From contig DASXFZ010000047.1 in the NCBI GenBank assembly GCA_036489315.1, forward strand, positions 1 to 64,000: a DNA stretch of 64,000 bases, in the 5' to 3' direction. Every line of letters starts with the position of its first letter. The first letter of the stretch is position 1. This document shows positions 62,385 to 64,000 of the stretch, piece after piece. Below the pieces are notes generated by a model. That model ran no database searches, had not been told where the DNA came from, and was given only the letters and a program-made list of their open reading frames with translations. The translations under genes were made by a program, and so were the position numbers. The DNA is from Candidatus Cybelea sp. GTDB lineage: Bacteria; Vulcanimicrobiota; Vulcanimicrobiia; Vulcanimicrobiales; Vulcanimicrobiaceae.

Positions 62385-62618
62385 TTGGATTCCGAGGTTG
62401 ACTTCGTTGATGGCTTGTTTAACGAGGTTGATCGCGTTTACGCGATGCCCGCTCTTATTCGCCTGAGCGGAATTGAGCTCGTTGAGCGCGGTTTCCAGAT
62501 CATGCTTCGCGTTGACCATGTGGGTCTGGACCGCGAGGGCCGTCCCGGCGCCGATGACGCCGAAGAAGATCGCACAGAGCAGGAAGAGCGCCGCGAATCT
62601 CGTTTTTGAAAGCGTCAT
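62373..62618 (-). CDS. Small exported protein, unknown function
   Basis: 81 residues. Signal peptide (MTLSKTRFAALFLLCAIFFG, cleavage near ALAVQ), then a helical mature part of about 50 residues (HMVNAKHDLETALNELNSAQ, NAINLVKQAINEVNLGIQAA) resembling small helical periplasmic proteins. Starts two bases after the stop of the gene at 62621, so the two are cotranscribed. Confidence 0.72.
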   Translation of the reverse strand: MTLSKTRFAALFLLCAIFFGVIGAGTALAVQTHMVNAKHDLETALNELNSAQANKSGHRVNAINLVKQAINEVNLGIQAAE

Positions 62619-62620
62619 TG

Positions 62621-62974
62621 CTACGGGGCGCTTCCCATTGAAGACTTGAGCGAGGCTTTGAACTTTGCTTGCTGATCGGGCGTCATCACGCCGTAGATGC
62701 CCTTGAGCAGCTGCTCCTTAGCCGATTTCTTTGTCGCTGCGTCGGCGTTGGCCGTCTGCTGCTGATACTGCTCGATCATCGGCTTGATCTTCAGCTTCTG
62801 CCGCGGCGAAAGGCCGGCCGCCTGAATCGCGTTTTTTACAGCCGTCTGGACCTGCTGCGAGTTTGGCTGGCTCGCCTGGGCAACGACCAAGCCCGTATTG
62901 TTGTGGGTGGAAGCGGCGGCCGGGGCTATCGCCGCCGAGAATAACAATGCCGCAAGAAATCCGAATGTGCGCAT
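62621..62974 (-). CDS. Small exported protein, Spy/CpxP-like
   Basis: 117 residues with a signal peptide (MRTFGFLAALLFSAAIAPAA) and AAAGGAG before the ATG. The mature part has LSPRQKLKIKPMIEQYQQQT and LLKGIYGVMTPDQQAKFKAS, two LTxxQ-like motifs typical of Spy/CpxP envelope chaperones, although length and motif match are loose. Probably periplasmic. Confidence 0.68.
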   Translation of the reverse strand: MRTFGFLAALLFSAAIAPAAASTHNNTGLVVAQASQPNSQQVQTAVKNAIQAAGLSPRQKLKIKPMIEQYQQQTANADAATKKSAKEQLLKGIYGVMTPDQQAKFKASLKSSMGSAP

Positions 62975-63013
62975 AGTGCTCCTTTAGTAGGAAAGGGTGG
63001 TTGCTGCGGATTT

Positions 63014-63691
63014 CTAGGCGGGCGGCCGCAAGCCTGGCAAATCCATGATCATCGGCTCGACAGGAACGTGCAGCGCCGGCTCGGTTGCCGCCTGGATCTC
63101 TTCGACGCTGACTCCCGGCGCCAGCTCGCGCAGGATCAAGCCTTCCGCGCCGACGTCGATCGTGCCGAGGTCGGTGATGATGCGGTTGACGACGCGCCGC
63201 CCGGTCAGGGGGAGCGAGCACTCGCGCACGATCTTGTGCGCGTTGCCCTTCGCAACGTGCTCCATCATCACGATGACGCGCTTTGCGCCATGAACCAAGT
63301 CCATCGCCCCGCCCATTCCCTTGACCATCTTGCCCGGGATCATCCAGTTCGCGAGATCGCCGCGCTCCGAGACCTGCATCGCGCCGAGCACCGCGAGATC
63401 GATGTGTCCGCCGCGAATCATTCCGAAGGAGAGCGACGAATCGAAAAACGACGCGCCCGGCAGAACGGTCACCGTCTCCTTGCCGGCGTTGATCAAATCG
63501 GCGTCCTCCTGCCCTTCGTACGGATAGGGGCCCATGCCGAGGATACCGTTCTCACTCTGCAGCGTCACCGTTACGTCCGACGGCACGTAGTTTGGAACGA
63601 GCGTCGGCAGGCCGATGCCGAGGTTCACATATTGCCCGTCGCGCAGTTCTTGCGCCACGCGCGCAGCAAGCTGCGTCCTCGTTAATGCCAT
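63014..63691 (-). CDS. scoB: 3-oxoacid CoA-transferase subunit B
   Basis: 225 residues. [20 protein letters not shown] with catalytic Glu47 in [25 protein letters not shown] and [19 protein letters not shown] are the beta-subunit signatures of succinyl-CoA:3-ketoacid CoA-transferase and 3-oxoadipate CoA-transferase. Makes acetoacetyl-CoA (or 3-oxoadipyl-CoA) from succinyl-CoA with subunit A. Six bases after scoA. The precise acid is not certain. Confidence 0.93.
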   Translation of the reverse strand: MALTRTQLAARVAQELRDGQYVNLGIGLPTLVPNYVPSDVTVTLQSENGILGMGPYPYEGQEDADLINAGKETVTVLPGASFFDSSLSFGMIRGGHIDLAVLGAMQVSERGDLANWMIPGKMVKGMGGAMDLVHGAKRVIVMMEHVAKGNAHKIVRECSLPLTGRRVVNRIITDLGTIDVGAEGLILRELAPGVSVEEIQAATEPALHVPVEPMIMDLPGLRPPA

Positions 63692-63697
63692 GCCGAA

Positions 63698-64000
63698 CTA
63701 CCCCGTGTCACCCTGAGCCTGTCGAAGGGCTGTCGAAGGACGGGTGGTCACGCGTTCGATGCGCTTGCCTTGCGCCCCGACGTGCACGATGCGCTGCACG
63801 AAGACGCCCGGCAGGTGGACGCTCTCCGGGTCGAGCGCACCGGGCTCGACCAGCTCCTCGACTTCCGCAATCGTAGTTTTGCCGGCCATCGCGCAGAGCG
63901 GATTGAAATTGCGCGTCGACTTGTGGAAGATCAAGTTGCCGGCACGATCGGCGATCGAGGCACGCACCAGTGCGTAGTCGCAGACGATTCCGGCTTCGAG
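63698..64000 (-). CDS. scoA: 3-oxoacid CoA-transferase subunit A, 5' end outside window
   Basis: Visible C-terminal 100 residues: VCDYALVRASIADRAGNLIF, KSTRNFNPLCAMAGKTTIAE, VEELVEPGALDPESVHLPGV, FVQRIVHVG; these match ScoA. The last residues (RPSTALRQAQGDTG) are coded by the dispersed palindromic repeat, so the natural end was probably extended by its insertion. Partner of scoB. Confidence 0.92.
   Translation of the reverse strand, partial: LEAGIVCDYALVRASIADRAGNLIFHKSTRNFNPLCAMAGKTTIAEVEELVEPGALDPESVHLPGVFVQRIVHVGAQGKRIERVTTRPSTALRQAQGDTG
63706..63742. repeat. Dispersed palindromic repeat in the 3' end of scoA
   Basis: TGTCACCCTGAGCCTGTCGA, then AGGGCTGTCGAAGGACG: one full unit plus a partial second copy of TGTCGAAGG. 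Related to the units at 46408 and 58598. Confidence 0.65.

Noticed and set aside
1-64000. tRNA or rRNA genes
   Set aside because: I looked for cloverleaf arms and TTCGAATC-type T loops and for rRNA landmarks and found no convincing case; a covariance search would be decisive.

Overview
The window is about 60% GC and gene-dense, with no rRNA, tRNA or CRISPR array that I could find. The gene set points to a free-living diderm from an uncultivated soil-type lineage. It has futalosine menaquinone genes, SecA, RNase J, DnaK-GrpE-DnaJ, RodZ, an LCP cell-wall ligase, a cell-surface protein full of tryptophan/tyrosine repeats, and an unusual number of secreted NHL-type and GloVer-type lipoproteins. 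This mix recalls Candidatus Eremiobacterota (WPS-2). That placement is inference from gene style, not a phylogenetic result.

Layout. 1-9.7 kb: an NHL-repeat protein cut by the window edge, rpiA, a frameshifted gene, an NHL lipoprotein, an alpha/beta hydrolase, a YxWxPGYW surface protein, an MFS carrier, an outer-membrane-type protein and a GNAT acetyltransferase. 9.7-21.5 kb: accessory genes, including a membrane protein, debris of an SDR gene and a sigma-factor gene, an MFS exporter, a Tat-type epoxide hydrolase, an AhpD-like protein coupled to an ECF sigma factor with a SnoaL tail, YceI, a quinone-oxidoreductase-like enzyme, a VOC protein and several secreted proteins of unknown role. 21.5-34.3 kb: an island of secreted proteins. 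It holds a glycine-rich lipoprotein, an NHL lipoprotein, three members of one unnamed lipoprotein family (two in tandem) and three GloVer-repeat lipoproteins. Two genes here share a conserved, hairpin-closed leader of about 50 bases.

34.5-54.3 kb is the housekeeping core. One minus-strand run reads rodZ, yajQ, rimO, LCP protein, polysaccharide deacetylase, small membrane protein, beta-propeller lipoprotein, secA, with junctions from a 22-base overlap to gaps of 16 bases or less. A second minus-strand run reads ftsK, PAP2 phosphatase, mqnE, mqnA, mqnC. mnmA lies between them on the plus strand, with a clear promoter that predicts an almost leaderless mRNA. An EXORDIUM-like lipoprotein, an isocitrate/isopropylmalate-dehydrogenase relative and RNase J follow.

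54.3-64 kb holds an HtrA protease, the dnaK-grpE-dnaJ chaperone cluster (DnaJ has only half the usual zinc domain), a VOC protein, an MsbA-like ABC exporter, two small exported proteins and the two subunits of a 3-oxoacid CoA-transferase, the A subunit running off the window. Short dispersed palindromic repeats sit at three operon junctions and supply stop codons, ribosome-binding bases or C-terminal codons to the flanking genes.
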